A DNA stretch of 64,000 bases from Saccharopolyspora hordei (GCF_013410345.1 NZ_JACCFJ010000001.1:5287501-5351500); one strand, 5' to 3'; positions 17,985 through 26,577 are shown, counted from the stretch's first letter. Numbers and translations: made by a program. Notes: generated by a model from the sequence alone, not told the origin.

Positions 17985-20278
17985 GCAGCCCTGCTCGCAG
18001 CCCGCAGGAGTTGGACGACGCCATCGGCGGCGGCATCGGCGAGTCGCCGCTGCGCCCCGACGGCACCATCAAGGTGCGCGGGGAGTTCGCCTACGCGTCG
18101 GACCTGTGGGCCGAGGACATGCTGTGGGGTGCCACCCTGCGCAGCCCGCACCCGCACGCGCGGATCAAGTCGATCGACATCGGCCCGGCGATGGCCATGG
18201 CCGGGGTGCACACCGTGCTCACCGCCGAGGACGTGCCCGGCGAGAACCGCTACGGCCTCAAGCACGCCGACCAGCCGGTGCTGGCCTCCGACGTGGTCCG
18301 CTACGTCGGCGAGGCGGTCGCGCTGGTGGCCGCCGACCACCCGGAGACGGCACGGCGCGCGCTGGAGCGGATCGTCGTCGACTACGAGGTGCTGGAGCCG
18401 GTGCTCGACGCCGAGCGCGTCGCCCACGACGACACGCTGCCGGAGCTGCACGACGGCGGCAACGTGGTGCGGCACCAGCGGATCGTCAAGGGCGACCCGC
18501 ACGCCGAGGCCGACGTGGTGGTCTCCGGCGTCTACACCGTCGGCATGCAGGACCAGGCGTTCCTCGGCCCGGAGTCCGGCCTGGCCGTCCCCGCCGAGGA
18601 CGGCGGCGTGGACCTCTACCTGGCCACCCAGGACCTGCACTCCGACCTGCGGCAGACCGCGCGGGCGCTCGGGCTGCCGCCGGAGATGGTTCGGATGACC
18701 ATGTCCGGCGTCGGCGGTGCGTTCGGCGGCCGCGAGGACCTGTCCGTGCAGGTGCACGTCTGCATGCTGGCGCTGCACGTGGGCAAGCCGGTGAAGATGG
18801 TCTACAGCCGCGAGGAGTCGTTCTACGGCCACGTGCACCGGCACCCGGCGAAGATGTACTACGAGCACGGCGCCACCCGCGACGGCGAGCTGGTCTACGT
18901 CAAGGCGCGGCAGTACTTCGACGGTGGCGCGTACGCCTCGAAGACGCCGGTCGTGGTCGGCAACGGCACCACGCTCGGCGCCGGGCCGTACAAGGTGCCC
19001 AACGTCGACATCGAGGCCTGGGGCGTCTACACCAACAACCCGCCGTGCGGGGCGATGCGCGGGTTGGGTGCGGTGCAACCGACGTTCGCCTACGAGTCCC
19101 AGATGGACAAGCTCGCCGCCGCGCTCGGCATGGACCCGGTCGACCTGCGCATCCGCAACGCCATCGAGCAGGGCGACTCGATCACCACCGGGCAGGTGCT
19201 GGACTACCCGGCGCCGGTGGCCGAACTGCTGGAGCGGGTGCGGGCGCTGCCCATGCCCGAGGAGCACGACGGGCCGGTGGACATCCGCGACCTGCCGGGC
19301 GGCGCGTCGAACACCACGCACGGCGAGGGCGTGGTGCGCGGCGTCGGCTACGGCGTGACGATCAAGAACATCTGCTACGCCGAGGGCGCCGACGACTTCT
19401 CCACCGCGCGGGTCCGGCTGCAGGTCATCGGGGGCGAACCGGCCGCGATGGTGCACACCGCGGCGGCCGAGGTCGGCCAGGGCCTGGTGACCGTGCAGCA
19501 GCAGATCGCCCGCACCGAGCTCGGCGTCGAGCGCGTCACCATCCACCCGAACGACACCCGCGTCGGGCCGGCCGGGTCCAGCTCCGCCTCCCGGCAGACG
19601 CTGGTGACCGGCAGCGCGGTCAAGGCCGCGTGCGAGGCGGTGCGCGACGAGCTGTTCGCCCGCGCCGCGGAGCGCTACGACGTCGACCCGGCGGAGCTGT
19701 CGCTGCACGGCGGCAAGATCTCGTCGGACACCCGCGGGGTGCTGGCCGACCTGGTGGAGCTGCTCGGGGACGACGTCATCGAGCAGACCCGCGAGTACCA
19801 CCACCGCGAGACGTTCCCGATGGACGAGCGGGGCCACAGCGACCGGGTGCACGTCCAGCACGCGTTCTCGGCGCACCGCGCGGTGGTCGACGTCGACCTG
19901 GAGCTCGGCCTGGTCAAGGTGGTGCAGCTGGCCTGCGCCCAGGACGTCGGCAAGGCGATCAACCCGGACGCCGTGATCGGGCAGATCCAGGGCGGCTCCG
20001 CGCAGGGCATGGGCCTGGCGGTGATGGAGGAGATCAAGGTCGTCGACGGGCACATCCGCAACCCGTCCTTCACCGACTACCTGGTCCCGACCATCCTCGA
20101 CACCCCGCCGATGGAGATCGACGTCATCGAGCGCGGCGACCCGAACGCGGCCTACGGGGTCCGCGGCGTCGGCGAGCCGCCGACGATCTCCGCCACCCCG
20201 GCCGTGGTCGCCGCGATCCGGGCGGCCACCGGCAAGGAGCTCACCCACACGCCGGTGGCGCCCGAGCACATCGTGTGA
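17981..20278 (+). CDS. Xanthine dehydrogenase, molybdopterin-binding subunit
   Basis: This 765-aa subunit oxidises the purine at the molybdenum centre (hypoxanthine to xanthine to urate). The aldehyde-oxidase/xanthine dehydrogenase a/b hammerhead domain spans about residues 25-140 and is followed by the two Mo-binding halves. The cofactor loops GVGGAFGGRED (about 245), CGAMRGLGAVQP (about 350) and AAAEVGQGLVTV are present. The catalytic Glu is in GVRGVGEPP near the C-terminus. With the FAD and 2Fe-2S genes it completes a three-subunit enzyme. No XdhC-type maturation gene is in the window; a MocA-like gene follows at 22835. Confidence 0.94.
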   Translation: MSSPARSPQELDDAIGGGIGESPLRPDGTIKVRGEFAYASDLWAEDMLWGATLRSPHPHARIKSIDIGPAMAMAGVHTVLTAEDVPGENRYGLKHADQPVLASDVVRYVGEAVALVAADHPETARRALERIVVDYEVLEPVLDAERVAHDDTLPELHDGGNVVRHQRIVKGDPHAEADVVVSGVYTVGMQDQAFLGPESGLAVPAEDGGVDLYLATQDLHSDLRQTARALGLPPEMVRMTMSGVGGAFGGREDLSVQVHVCMLALHVGKPVKMVYSREESFYGHVHRHPAKMYYEHGATRDGELVYVKARQYFDGGAYASKTPVVVGNGTTLGAGPYKVPNVDIEAWGVYTNNPPCGAMRGLGAVQPTFAYESQMDKLAAALGMDPVDLRIRNAIEQGDSITTGQVLDYPAPVAELLERVRALPMPEEHDGPVDIRDLPGGASNTTHGEGVVRGVGYGVTIKNICYAEGADDFSTARVRLQVIGGEPAAMVHTAAAEVGQGLVTVQQQIARTELGVERVTIHPNDTRVGPAGSSSASRQTLVTGSAVKAACEAVRDELFARAAERYDVDPAELSLHGGKISSDTRGVLADLVELLGDDVIEQTREYHHRETFPMDERGHSDRVHVQHAFSAHRAVVDVDLELGLVKVVQLACAQDVGKAINPDAVIGQIQGGSAQGMGLAVMEEIKVVDGHIRNPSFTDYLVPTILDTPPMEIDVIERGDPNAAYGVRGVGEPPTISATPAVVAAIRAATGKELTHTPVAPEHIV

Positions 20279-20352
20279 CCCGCTGCGGCGGCGGAGCCGG
20301 GCCGCCGCCGCAGCACCCCTTCCACCACGACCGACGACCGAGGAGTACGACG

Positions 20353-20841
20353 ATGTCCGTGGACGCCGCGACGAGCGTCGAGCAGGCCTGGGTGGCGCGG
20401 GCCATCGAGCTGGCCACCGAGAACGTGGCCGCAGGTGGCGGGCCGTTCGGCGCGCTGGTGGTGCGGGACGGCGAGGTCATCGCGACCGGCACCAACAGGG
20501 TGACCGTCGACCTCGACCCGACCGCGCACGCCGAGGTCACCGCGATCCGCGCGGCCTGCCGCGCCCTGGGCACCTTCAAGCTGGACGGCTGCGTGCTGGT
20601 GACCTCGTGCGAACCGTGCCCGATGTGCCTGGCCTCCGCGCTGTGGGCGCGGGTGGACCGGGTGCTGTTCGCCGCCGACCGCGACGACGCCGCCGACGCG
20701 GGCTTCGACGACCGGGCGTTCTACGACGTGTTCGAGGACCCGCGGACCGAGTCGCCGACGCCGGTCGAGCGGGTGGCGGTGCCCAACCGCAACCAGGCCT
20801 TCGACGCGTGGCGGGCCAAGCCCGACCGGGTCGAGTACTGA
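20353..20841 (+). CDS. Guanine deaminase, cytidine deaminase fold (GuaD-like)
   Basis: This 162-aa zinc enzyme has the cytidine/deoxycytidylate deaminase signature. HAEVTAIRAAC carries the first zinc ligand and the catalytic Glu, and CEPCPMCLAS holds the two Cys ligands. The C-terminal end (FDDRAFYDVFEDP and PVERVAVPNRNQAFDAWR) resembles Bacillus-type GuaD more than tRNA adenosine deaminase, which lacks that tail. It would convert guanine to xanthine, the substrate of the dehydrogenase encoded just upstream. A GAGGAG ribosome site precedes the ATG. The 74-nt gap to the previous gene suggests it is in the same operon. Confidence 0.85.
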   Translation: MSVDAATSVEQAWVARAIELATENVAAGGGPFGALVVRDGEVIATGTNRVTVDLDPTAHAEVTAIRAACRALGTFKLDGCVLVTSCEPCPMCLASALWARVDRVLFAADRDDAADAGFDDRAFYDVFEDPRTESPTPVERVAVPNRNQAFDAWRAKPDRVEY

Positions 20842-21355
20842 CCCCCTCGCGCCGCGCGGGTCCGCGAGTCCCCTCGGGACCGCACCCGCGATCCCCACTG
20901 GAGTTGCGGGTCCTCAGACCGCAGGGGGACGAGGTCCGCACGGTCCACTGAACTCGTGCACTGGAGTCGCGTCGCTGCGGGCGCCGGAGCGAAGCCGCGC
21001 TGGGGACTCGACGTGGGCTCCGGGCGCGGCACCACCAGACCTCCGGAGCCCGCGGGGACGGTCCCGGCGACTCCCCCAGCTCACGAACCCCCAGTCCTGC
21101 ACCCGGGTTCCGGTCGCGACGACCGGGTCGTGCCGGAGCCCCGCGGGTGGGCCACTGATCGCCTCCGCATCGCGGAACCATGTCCCGCCCGCCTCCCGGG
21201 AACCACACCGGGACCGCACACATCGACCAAGTGCCCCACCACGGGTTCGGCGCCCCTCCGCCGGGCCCTCCCCTGCCCGGCAGACCGCCCGCAGGGGGCA
21301 GTCCGGGCGGTGCCCGCAGCACCGCCCCGGGGCGCCCACCGGCATGGGAGGACGC
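20842..21355. other. Long intergenic region before the purine permease
   Basis: These 514 bp lack a credible gene. The frames that stay open have low-complexity Pro/Arg/Gly products. An imperfect dyad CTCGCG...CGCGAG just after the deaminase stop (20846-20868) may be a terminator. Several short inverted and degenerate repeats are present, including a strong hairpin at 21305-21327 listed separately. The permease promoter must lie in the right half. Confidence 0.45.
21305..21327 (+). promoter_or_regulatory. Leader hairpin ahead of purine permease
   Basis: A perfect 9-bp stem (GGGCGGTGC / GCACCGCCC) with a 5-nt loop ends 28 nt before the permease ATG. It could be a transcript leader structure or attenuator. 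It does not have the three-way-junction pattern of the known purine riboswitch. Confidence 0.4.
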
Positions 21356-22792
21356 ATGACCCAGCAGCTGCGACCGGACCGGGCGGGACCCTCCGCGGTG
21401 GACCGCTTCTTCCGCATCACCAGCCGCGGCTCCACCGTCGCCCGCGAACTGCGCGGCGGCCTGACCACGTTCGTCGCGATGGCCTACATCGTGATGCTCA
21501 ACCCGCTCATCCTCGGCTCCTCGCGGGACGCCACCGGCGCGCAGCTCAGCCCCGAGCAGCTGACCACCGCCACCGCGGCCACCGCCGGGGTGATGACCAT
21601 CGCGATGGGCCTGGTCGGCAACGCGCCGCTGGCGCTGGCCGCCGGGCTCGGCGTCAACGCCGTGGTCGCCTTCACCATCGCCCCGGCGATGACCTGGGCG
21701 CAGGCGTTCGGCCTGGTGGTGCTGGAGGGCGTCGTCATCGTCGTGCTGGCCGTCAGCGGGGTGCGGGAGAAGGTCATCAACGCCATCCCGGCGCCGCTGA
21801 AGACCGCGCTGACCGTCGGCATCGGCCTCTACATCGCGCTGATCGGCCTGGTCAGCGCCGGGTTCGTGACCCGCAAGCCGGACGCGGCCGGCACCACGGT
21901 GCCGGTGCAGATGGGCCAGGGCCCCGAAGGGCACCTGGTCGGCGCGCCGATCGCGGTCTTCTGCCTGAGCCTGCTGCTCGTGCTCGTGCTGCTGGCGCGG
22001 AAGGTGCCCGGCGCGATGCTCATCGGCATCGCGGTGAGCACCGTCGTCGCGATCGTGGTCCACTCCGCCTTCGGCGTGCCGCCCGAGCAGTGGGGCACGA
22101 TCGTGCCGGAACTGCCCGACCGCGTGGTCGGCAGCCCGGACTTCAGCACGTTCGGCCAGGTGGACCTGTTCGGCGGGTTCGCCGCGGCGGGCGGCATCAC
22201 GGCCACCGTGTTCCTGTTCACCCTGGTGCTGTCCGGGTTCTTCGACGCGATGGGCACCATCACCAGCGTCTCCACGGAGGCCGGGCTGGTGCGCGGCGGC
22301 CGGGTCGAGGGCATGGGCCGGATCCTGGCCGTGGACGGGGTCGCCGCCGCGGCGGGCGGGCTGACCGGGGCCTCGCCGAACACCGTGTTCCTGGAGTCGG
22401 CCACCGGGGTCGCCGAGGGCGCGCGCACCGGGCTGGCCAGCGTGGTCACCGGGCTGCTGTTCTGCGCGACGCTGCTGTTCACGCCGCTGGCCGCGGTGGT
22501 GCCCGCGCAGGCCGCCGCGCCCGCGCTGGTGGTCGTGGGCGCGCTGATGATGGCGCAGGTCCGCCACGTCCCGTGGGACGACCCCGAGCACGTGGTCCCG
22601 GCGTTCCTCACCATCGCGGTGATCCCGTTCACCTACATGATCACCAACGGCATCGGGGCCGGGCTGATCGCCTACGCGGTGATCAAGGTGGCGCGCGGCA
22701 AGGCCCGCGAGATCGGCTGGCTGGTGGGCGTCCTCGCGGTGGTGTTCGCCGCCTACTTCGGCATCGAGGCCGTGGAAGCCCTGGTCGAGTGA
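21356..22792 (+). CDS. Purine permease, AzgA/PbuG-like (NCS2)
   Basis: This 478-aa membrane protein imports guanine/hypoxanthine-type bases with protons. The N-terminus RFFRITSRGSTVARELRGGLTTFVAMAYIVMLNP is the family hallmark. The substrate region GLVGNAPLALAAGLGVNAVVAF and the GITATVFLFTLVLSGFFDAMGT segment are conserved. About twelve membrane helices can be drawn. The ATG at 21356 was chosen over 21344 because GGGAGGAC lies 4-10 nt before it. It sits with the deaminases and xanthine dehydrogenase and supplies their substrate. Confidence 0.9.
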   Translation: MTQQLRPDRAGPSAVDRFFRITSRGSTVARELRGGLTTFVAMAYIVMLNPLILGSSRDATGAQLSPEQLTTATAATAGVMTIAMGLVGNAPLALAAGLGVNAVVAFTIAPAMTWAQAFGLVVLEGVVIVVLAVSGVREKVINAIPAPLKTALTVGIGLYIALIGLVSAGFVTRKPDAAGTTVPVQMGQGPEGHLVGAPIAVFCLSLLLVLVLLARKVPGAMLIGIAVSTVVAIVVHSAFGVPPEQWGTIVPELPDRVVGSPDFSTFGQVDLFGGFAAAGGITATVFLFTLVLSGFFDAMGTITSVSTEAGLVRGGRVEGMGRILAVDGVAAAAGGLTGASPNTVFLESATGVAEGARTGLASVVTGLLFCATLLFTPLAAVVPAQAAAPALVVVGALMMAQVRHVPWDDPEHVVPAFLTIAVIPFTYMITNGIGAGLIAYAVIKVARGKAREIGWLVGVLAVVFAAYFGIEAVEALVE

Positions 22793-22834
22793 GTTCCCCC
22801 CGGGGACCCCGGTCGGCTCGTCCGGGTGGGTAGC

Positions 22835-23419
22835 GTGGCCGTCGTGGAGGTCGCGGGAGTGGTGCTGGCCGCCGGGGCCGGCCGCCGGTTCGGGATGCCC
22901 AAGGCGCTCGTCGAGCACCAGGGGTCCCTGCTGGTGGAACGGGCCGCGCGGGTGCTCGCCGCGGGCGGGTGTGCCCCGGTCGTGGTGGTGCTCGGCGCCG
23001 CCGCCGAGGAGGTCCGCGAGCGGGCCGACCTGGCCGGGGCGACGGTGGTGGTCAACCCCGATTGGGAGACCGGGATGGGGTCCTCGCTGCGCACCGCCCT
23101 CGACGCGCTGACCAGCACCGACGCCGACGCCGCGGTGGTGCTGCCGGTCGACATGCCCGGCGTCGGGGCCGAGGCCGTGCGCCGCGTCGCCGCGCTGGCC
23201 GCCCCGGACGCGCTGGCCGCCGCCGCGCACGACGGCCGGCGCAGCCACCCGGTGCTGCTCGGTCGCGAGCACTGGGCCGGGGCCCGGGCCGCGGCCACCG
23301 GGGACGCCGGCGCGCGCGGCTACCTGCGCGACCGCGAGGTGGCGCTGGTGCCCTGCGACGACGTCTCCGCCGGGTTCGACGTCGACCGCCCCGAGGACCT
23401 GCCCGCGGACGGCACGTAG
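22835..23419 (+). CDS. Molybdenum cofactor cytidylyltransferase-like protein (MocA)
   Basis: MocA-type enzymes add CMP to molybdopterin to build the cofactor of xanthine dehydrogenase-family enzymes. The chain has the NTP_transf_3 motif VAGVVLAAGAGRRFGMPKAL at the N-terminus, a catalytic Asp in VVLPVDMPGV (about 107-115) and the MocA-type NPDWETGMGSSLRTAL. Three in-frame GTG codons (22826, 22835, 22844) could be the start; 22835 has GGGTGG about 6 nt upstream and is preferred. Its position next to a xanthine dehydrogenase cluster fits a dedicated maturation role. Confidence 0.85.
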   Translation: MAVVEVAGVVLAAGAGRRFGMPKALVEHQGSLLVERAARVLAAGGCAPVVVVLGAAAEEVRERADLAGATVVVNPDWETGMGSSLRTALDALTSTDADAAVVLPVDMPGVGAEAVRRVAALAAPDALAAAAHDGRRSHPVLLGREHWAGARAAATGDAGARGYLRDREVALVPCDDVSAGFDVDRPEDLPADGT

Positions 23420-23514
23420 GGTCGACGGCCACGCGTGGCCGGTCCGCGCACGCCGTCATCGCTCCCGGACCGCGACACCACACCAGTGCCCGAGCAAGAG
23501 AGCGGGAGGCGTCC

Positions 23515-23769
23515 ATGGCACACATCACCGCGAACTACACGCGCGACGGGGACGACTGGCTGGTCACCGTCACCACCGACACCGACGAGCGCAGCGCCCG
23601 GGCCCCGGGGTTGATCGCCGCGCGCGACCAGGCCGACCAGCTCATCGAGGAGCTCGCGCCCAGCTCGGTGGGCCGCATCGTGATCCACCTGCTCGACGGG
23701 GACGGCTTCGCCTTCACCACGGCCTACCTGCACGCCCGGCACGGGCTGTCGGCCCGGTCGGCGGGGTGA
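23515..23769 (+). CDS. Small conserved hypothetical protein, 84 aa
   Basis: The family is not identified with certainty. The chain is a compact alpha/beta protein: strand ITANYTRDGDDWLVTVT, helix LIAARDQADQLIEEL, strand VGRIVIHLLDGDGFAF. This layout recalls HicB-like partial-RNase-H antitoxin folds, but no HicA toxin gene is adjacent, so a toxin-antitoxin role is not claimed. A GGGAGG site lies 7 nt before the ATG. It stands alone between the MocA-like gene and the TetR gene. Confidence 0.65.
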   Translation: MAHITANYTRDGDDWLVTVTTDTDERSARAPGLIAARDQADQLIEELAPSSVGRIVIHLLDGDGFAFTTAYLHARHGLSARSAG

Positions 23770-23907
23770 CCGCGCGGCGCGCACCGGCAGCGTGGACAGT
23801 GGACCGATGACCGGTTCGTGCGGTTCGCCGGCGCCCCGGGACGAGGCCCGGCGCTTAGGATGTCCGTCGTGAACGCGCCGACGAGCAGGGCACGCGAGGA
23901 GGAGACC

Positions 23908-24507
23908 GTGACCAGCGCCGAGCAGACCCGGCCGGTCGGTCGGGGACGGCCGCGGGACGCCTCCCGCGACGCCGCGCTGCGGCAGGCGGCGATGGAGGTG
24001 CTGGCCCAGGTCGGCTACCGCGCGCTGACCATGGACGCGGTCGCCGCGCACGCCCGCGCCGGCAAGGCCACCATCTACCGGCGCTGGGACTCCAAGCTGG
24101 ACCTGGTCATCGACACCTGCAACCAGCTGGTGCAGCGCAGCATCCCGGAGCCGGACCGCGGTTCCATCGAGGCCGACCTCGGCGACTTCCTGCGCAGCTT
24201 CGCCTCGTTCCTCACCGGCCCGGTCGGCAAGGCCGCGCAGGCGCTGGTCGGCGAGCTGCCGCACGAGCCCGAGCTGGCCGCCGCGTTCCGCGAGTCCTTC
24301 CTGCTGCCGCAGCGCGACGTGCTGCGCAGGCTCATCGAGCGCGGGGTGCAGCGCGGCGAGATCCGCGCGGACGCCCCCGTCGACACCGTCGTCGAGATCA
24401 CCGGGGCGTGCCTGATCTACCGGCTCATGCTCACCGACGAGCCGCTCGACACCGGTTTCGTGGACCGGCTGGTCCACGAGGCGCTGCTGCCGCTGCTGCA
24501 CGGCTGA
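23908..24507 (+). CDS. TetR-family transcriptional regulator
   Basis: This 199-aa regulator has the N-terminal TetR helix-turn-helix (residues about 17-63). The segment LTMDAVAAHARAGKATIYRRWDSKLDLV is typical of the TetR recognition helix. The C-terminal ligand domain belongs to the TetR_C_16-like group (FLRSFASFLTGPVGKAAQALVGEL). The GTG at 23908 follows GAGGAGGAGA, so the longer open frame starting at 23818 is rejected. Targets are unknown; the MOSC gene begins 54 nt downstream in the same direction and may be co-transcribed. Confidence 0.92.
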   Translation: MTSAEQTRPVGRGRPRDASRDAALRQAAMEVLAQVGYRALTMDAVAAHARAGKATIYRRWDSKLDLVIDTCNQLVQRSIPEPDRGSIEADLGDFLRSFASFLTGPVGKAAQALVGELPHEPELAAAFRESFLLPQRDVLRRLIERGVQRGEIRADAPVDTVVEITGACLIYRLMLTDEPLDTGFVDRLVHEALLPLLHG

Positions 24508-24560
24508 TCCCCCGCCGTCGCGCGCTAGGGTGGGGCTCCGACTCGAGGACGGAGGAGCGC

Positions 24561-25277
24561 GTGGCAGGGGGAACGGTCTCGGAGCTCACCAGGTGGCCGG
24601 TGAAGTCGCTGCGCGGCGAGTCCGTCCCGGCGGCCCGGTTCGACCACCGCGGCATGGCGGGCGACCGCGCGTACGCGCTGCGCGACAGGCGCCCGACCCG
24701 CGAGGGGAACACGCTGACGGTCCGGCAGAACCCGGCGATGCTGAGCTGGGGCGCCGCCTACGGCCCGGTGGCCGACCCGGCGCGACCGCCGCAGCTGCAC
24801 GCCCCGGACGGGACCACGTGGGAGTGGGACGACCCGACGCTCGTCGACGCGCTCACCGGGTCGCTGGGGCTGCCGCTGAGCCTGCACGCGGCGGACGGCC
24901 AGCAGGACCGCGGGCCGACGGTGCTGGTCACCTTCGAGGCGTCGCGCGTGGCGCTGGGCGAGGAACTGGGCGCGGAGGTCGACCTGCGGCGGTTCCGCAC
25001 GAACCTGCACCTCGACACCGACCTGCCGGCCTTCGCCGAGGAGCGGTGGGAGCCGGGCGCGACGCTCACCGTGGGCGAGGTGGAGCTGGAGGTCACCGGC
25101 GAGAACGCCGGACCGTGCATCCGCTGCGCGGTGCCGAGCTGGGACGCCGAGGGGCGGGAGCGCTGGCCAGCGCTGCAGGCTCACTTGATCGAACGGCACG
25201 AGAACAAGTTCGGCGTCATCGTGCGCGTCACCGGACCCGGCGACGTGCGCCGGGGAGACCCGGTCGCGGTGCGGTAG
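24561..25277 (+). CDS. MOSC domain protein (YcbX-like)
   Basis: This 238-aa protein has an N-terminal MOSC_N beta-barrel (VSELTRWPVKSLRGESV, residues about 5-21, through GDRAYALRD) followed by the MOSC domain with its conserved Cys in GENAGPCIRCAVPS (about 190-205). MOSC proteins act in sulfur or molybdenum cofactor transfer and N-hydroxylated base reduction. The MocA-like and xanthine dehydrogenase genes nearby fit a molybdenum theme. A GGAGGAGCGC site directly precedes the GTG. A strong terminator follows. Confidence 0.88.
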   Translation: MAGGTVSELTRWPVKSLRGESVPAARFDHRGMAGDRAYALRDRRPTREGNTLTVRQNPAMLSWGAAYGPVADPARPPQLHAPDGTTWEWDDPTLVDALTGSLGLPLSLHAADGQQDRGPTVLVTFEASRVALGEELGAEVDLRRFRTNLHLDTDLPAFAEERWEPGATLTVGEVELEVTGENAGPCIRCAVPSWDAEGRERWPALQAHLIERHENKFGVIVRVTGPGDVRRGDPVAVR

Positions 25278-25292
25278 GACCGCGGCGGGAAG

Positions 25293-25316
25293 CCGCGGGC
25301 CCCGGAAGGCCCGCGG
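25293..25316. terminator. Bidirectional terminator between MOSC gene and DUF3618 gene
   Basis: A perfect 9-bp stem (CCGCGGGCC / GGCCCGCGG) with a 6-nt loop lies in the 42 bp between two convergent genes. It is placed to end both transcripts. Confidence 0.8.
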
Positions 25317-25319
25317 GCT

Positions 25320-25541
25320 TCACCGGAACAGCTTGCGCACCACCACGACCGCGACCAGGGCACCGACCCCGATCAGCACGTAGCGCACGCGCGGATCGTT
25401 GAGCTTCTCCTGCACGCTGGCCTTGCCGGCGTCGACGAACTTCTGCGGGTTCGCCTTCTCGCTCAGCTGGTCCAAAGTGGCGGCCAGCGCTTCGCGCGCC
25501 TGCTCGATGTCGCGCTCGATGGCGTCCGGATCACGAGCCAC
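25320..25541 (-). CDS. DUF3618 family membrane-anchored small protein
   Basis: The 73-aa chain opens with the DUF3618 motif DPDAIERDIEQAREALAATLDQLSEKANPQ (residues 4-33), followed by an amphipathic stretch. One C-terminal membrane helix (VRYVLIGVGALVAVVVVRKLF, about 52-72) ends the chain. This is the normal actinobacterial form. The role is unknown; the topology suggests a cytoplasmic helix tethered to the membrane. The GTG start is preceded by GAGGAGGACAC. It is divergent from the tRNA gene at 25689. Confidence 0.9.
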   Translation of the reverse strand: MARDPDAIERDIEQAREALAATLDQLSEKANPQKFVDAGKASVQEKLNDPRVRYVLIGVGALVAVVVVRKLFR

Positions 25542-25688
25542 GTGTCCTCCTCACCCTTCACCTGGCTGTTGCCCACCGTAGAGCACCCGCGAACCGGCCA
25601 CGCACCAGCGGTTGGCGTGTCGCGCGCAGCGCCCGGCCGGACACGTTGCGGACCAAGATCGCACCACCCGCTACCCTGGGGCCACCTG

Positions 25689-25762
25689 GGGGCCGTAGCC
25701 CAACCGGCAGAGGCACTAGGTTTAGGTCCTAGCCAGTGAGGGTTCGACTCCCTCCGGCCCCA
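25689..25762 (+). tRNA. tRNA with anticodon UAG and short variable loop (class I), 74 nt
   Basis: A complete cloverleaf can be drawn. The acceptor stem GGGGCCG pairs with CGGCCCC and is followed by discriminator A. The D stem is GCC/GGC, the anticodon stem CTAGG/CCTAG has loop TTTAGGT, the variable loop is CCAGT, and the T stem GAGGG/CCCTC has loop TTCGACT. The anticodon TAG (25723-25725) reads CUA, a leucine codon. Bacterial leucine tRNAs normally have a long class II variable arm, which is missing here. CCA is not encoded in full. It may be an unusual leucine tRNA conserved in actinobacteria, or be charged differently. The T arm is also the end of a recombinase frame on the other strand. 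Confidence 0.88.
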
Positions 25763-26078
25763 CCGATTCAGTCATTGTGCGAACCACTCCGTTCGGGGCC
25801 GTTTTCGCTGGTAGGGCGGGGGCGGCCCCGTCGTTGTTGCGGGGCTGAGGGATGCGGAAGACCGGGATGAGCCGGTCGGGGCCGGTGACGGTGACCTTGG
25901 CGACCAAGGCTTCCACGAGGCCCTTGATCTGGTTGTGGCTGCCGCTGGTGATGATCTCGACGATCTGATCGGCCACCGCCGCCAGGGTAGCGGGCTCGGG
26001 CACGGTGGGTGCGTCGTCAAGGGCGAGGGTGAGTTCGTCGCGGCGGACGCTGGGTTGGCGTCTCGTACCGCGTCTGGG
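25722..26078 (-). pseudogene. C-terminal remnant of a site-specific recombinase
   Basis: The frame reads DELTLALDDAPTVPEPATL, then ADQIVEIITSGSHNQIKGL, then PDRLIPVFRIPQP and VRTMTESVGPEGVEPSLART. From memory this resembles the last part of large serine recombinase-type integrases of actinobacteria. An in-frame stop at 26079 and the lack of the catalytic domain upstream show that the gene has lost its 5' part. The final twelve codons are encoded by the complement of the tRNA T and anticodon arms. That is a common arrangement where the integrase gene abuts an attachment site in a tRNA. Confidence 0.75.
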
Positions 26079-26577
26079 TCAGCGCAGCCTCGGCGTTCTG
26101 AATCCGCTGACCCACACGCCGAAGCCGCTGTTACTAAATCCGCTGGTCAGCGATGGGTTCGGCGGGAACGGCCCCAAAATCCTGGTCCGTTACCCAAACG
26201 TGACCAAAAGCCGAACATTGTGACCGTGGAGTGATCTCGCCGTGACTGGCGCGTTGTGATCGGCGATATCGCCGCCTTCGGTGGATGGTGACCATGATCA
26301 GCCGTTCCTTCCAGTGCGCCAGGAAACCCCTGCACTACTGAAGGCCGATCTTGGACACCAACACGACCGACTGAGACCAGGCCGTTACCTCAGTCCGCCT
26401 GCCGCCGCACGGGCCGTAACGAGCCTCAGGACCGCCGTGCGCCGCCATCGCGCTCACGACGCGCTCGACCCGCCAACAGGGCCGCCGAACTGCGGAAACA
26501 GTGAACCATGCGCAGTCGGTGGCCGGGCCAATCACAGGTGACCTGCTCACTGGCCGACCGACTGGCTCGCTACCGGC
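26079..26577. other. Non-coding debris between recombinase remnant and XRE gene
   Basis: About 500 bp of less GC-rich sequence with many short stops in all frames; I see no supported gene. A perfect 14-bp palindrome CGGCGATATCGCCG lies at 26261-26274. The missing 5' part of the recombinase is not recognisable here in any frame, so it was probably deleted rather than only mutated. Confidence 0.5.

Noticed and set aside
21305..21327. Purine riboswitch ahead of the permease
   Set aside because: Only a simple hairpin is visible; the conserved core of the purine aptamer is not found.
23515..23769. HicB antitoxin call for the 84-aa protein
   Set aside because: The fold outline is similar, but no HicA-like toxin gene is adjacent and no diagnostic motif is present.
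26147..26335. 62-codon minus-strand frame in the element debris
   Set aside because: No ribosome site and no protein-like pattern; it lies in less GC-rich sequence full of stops.
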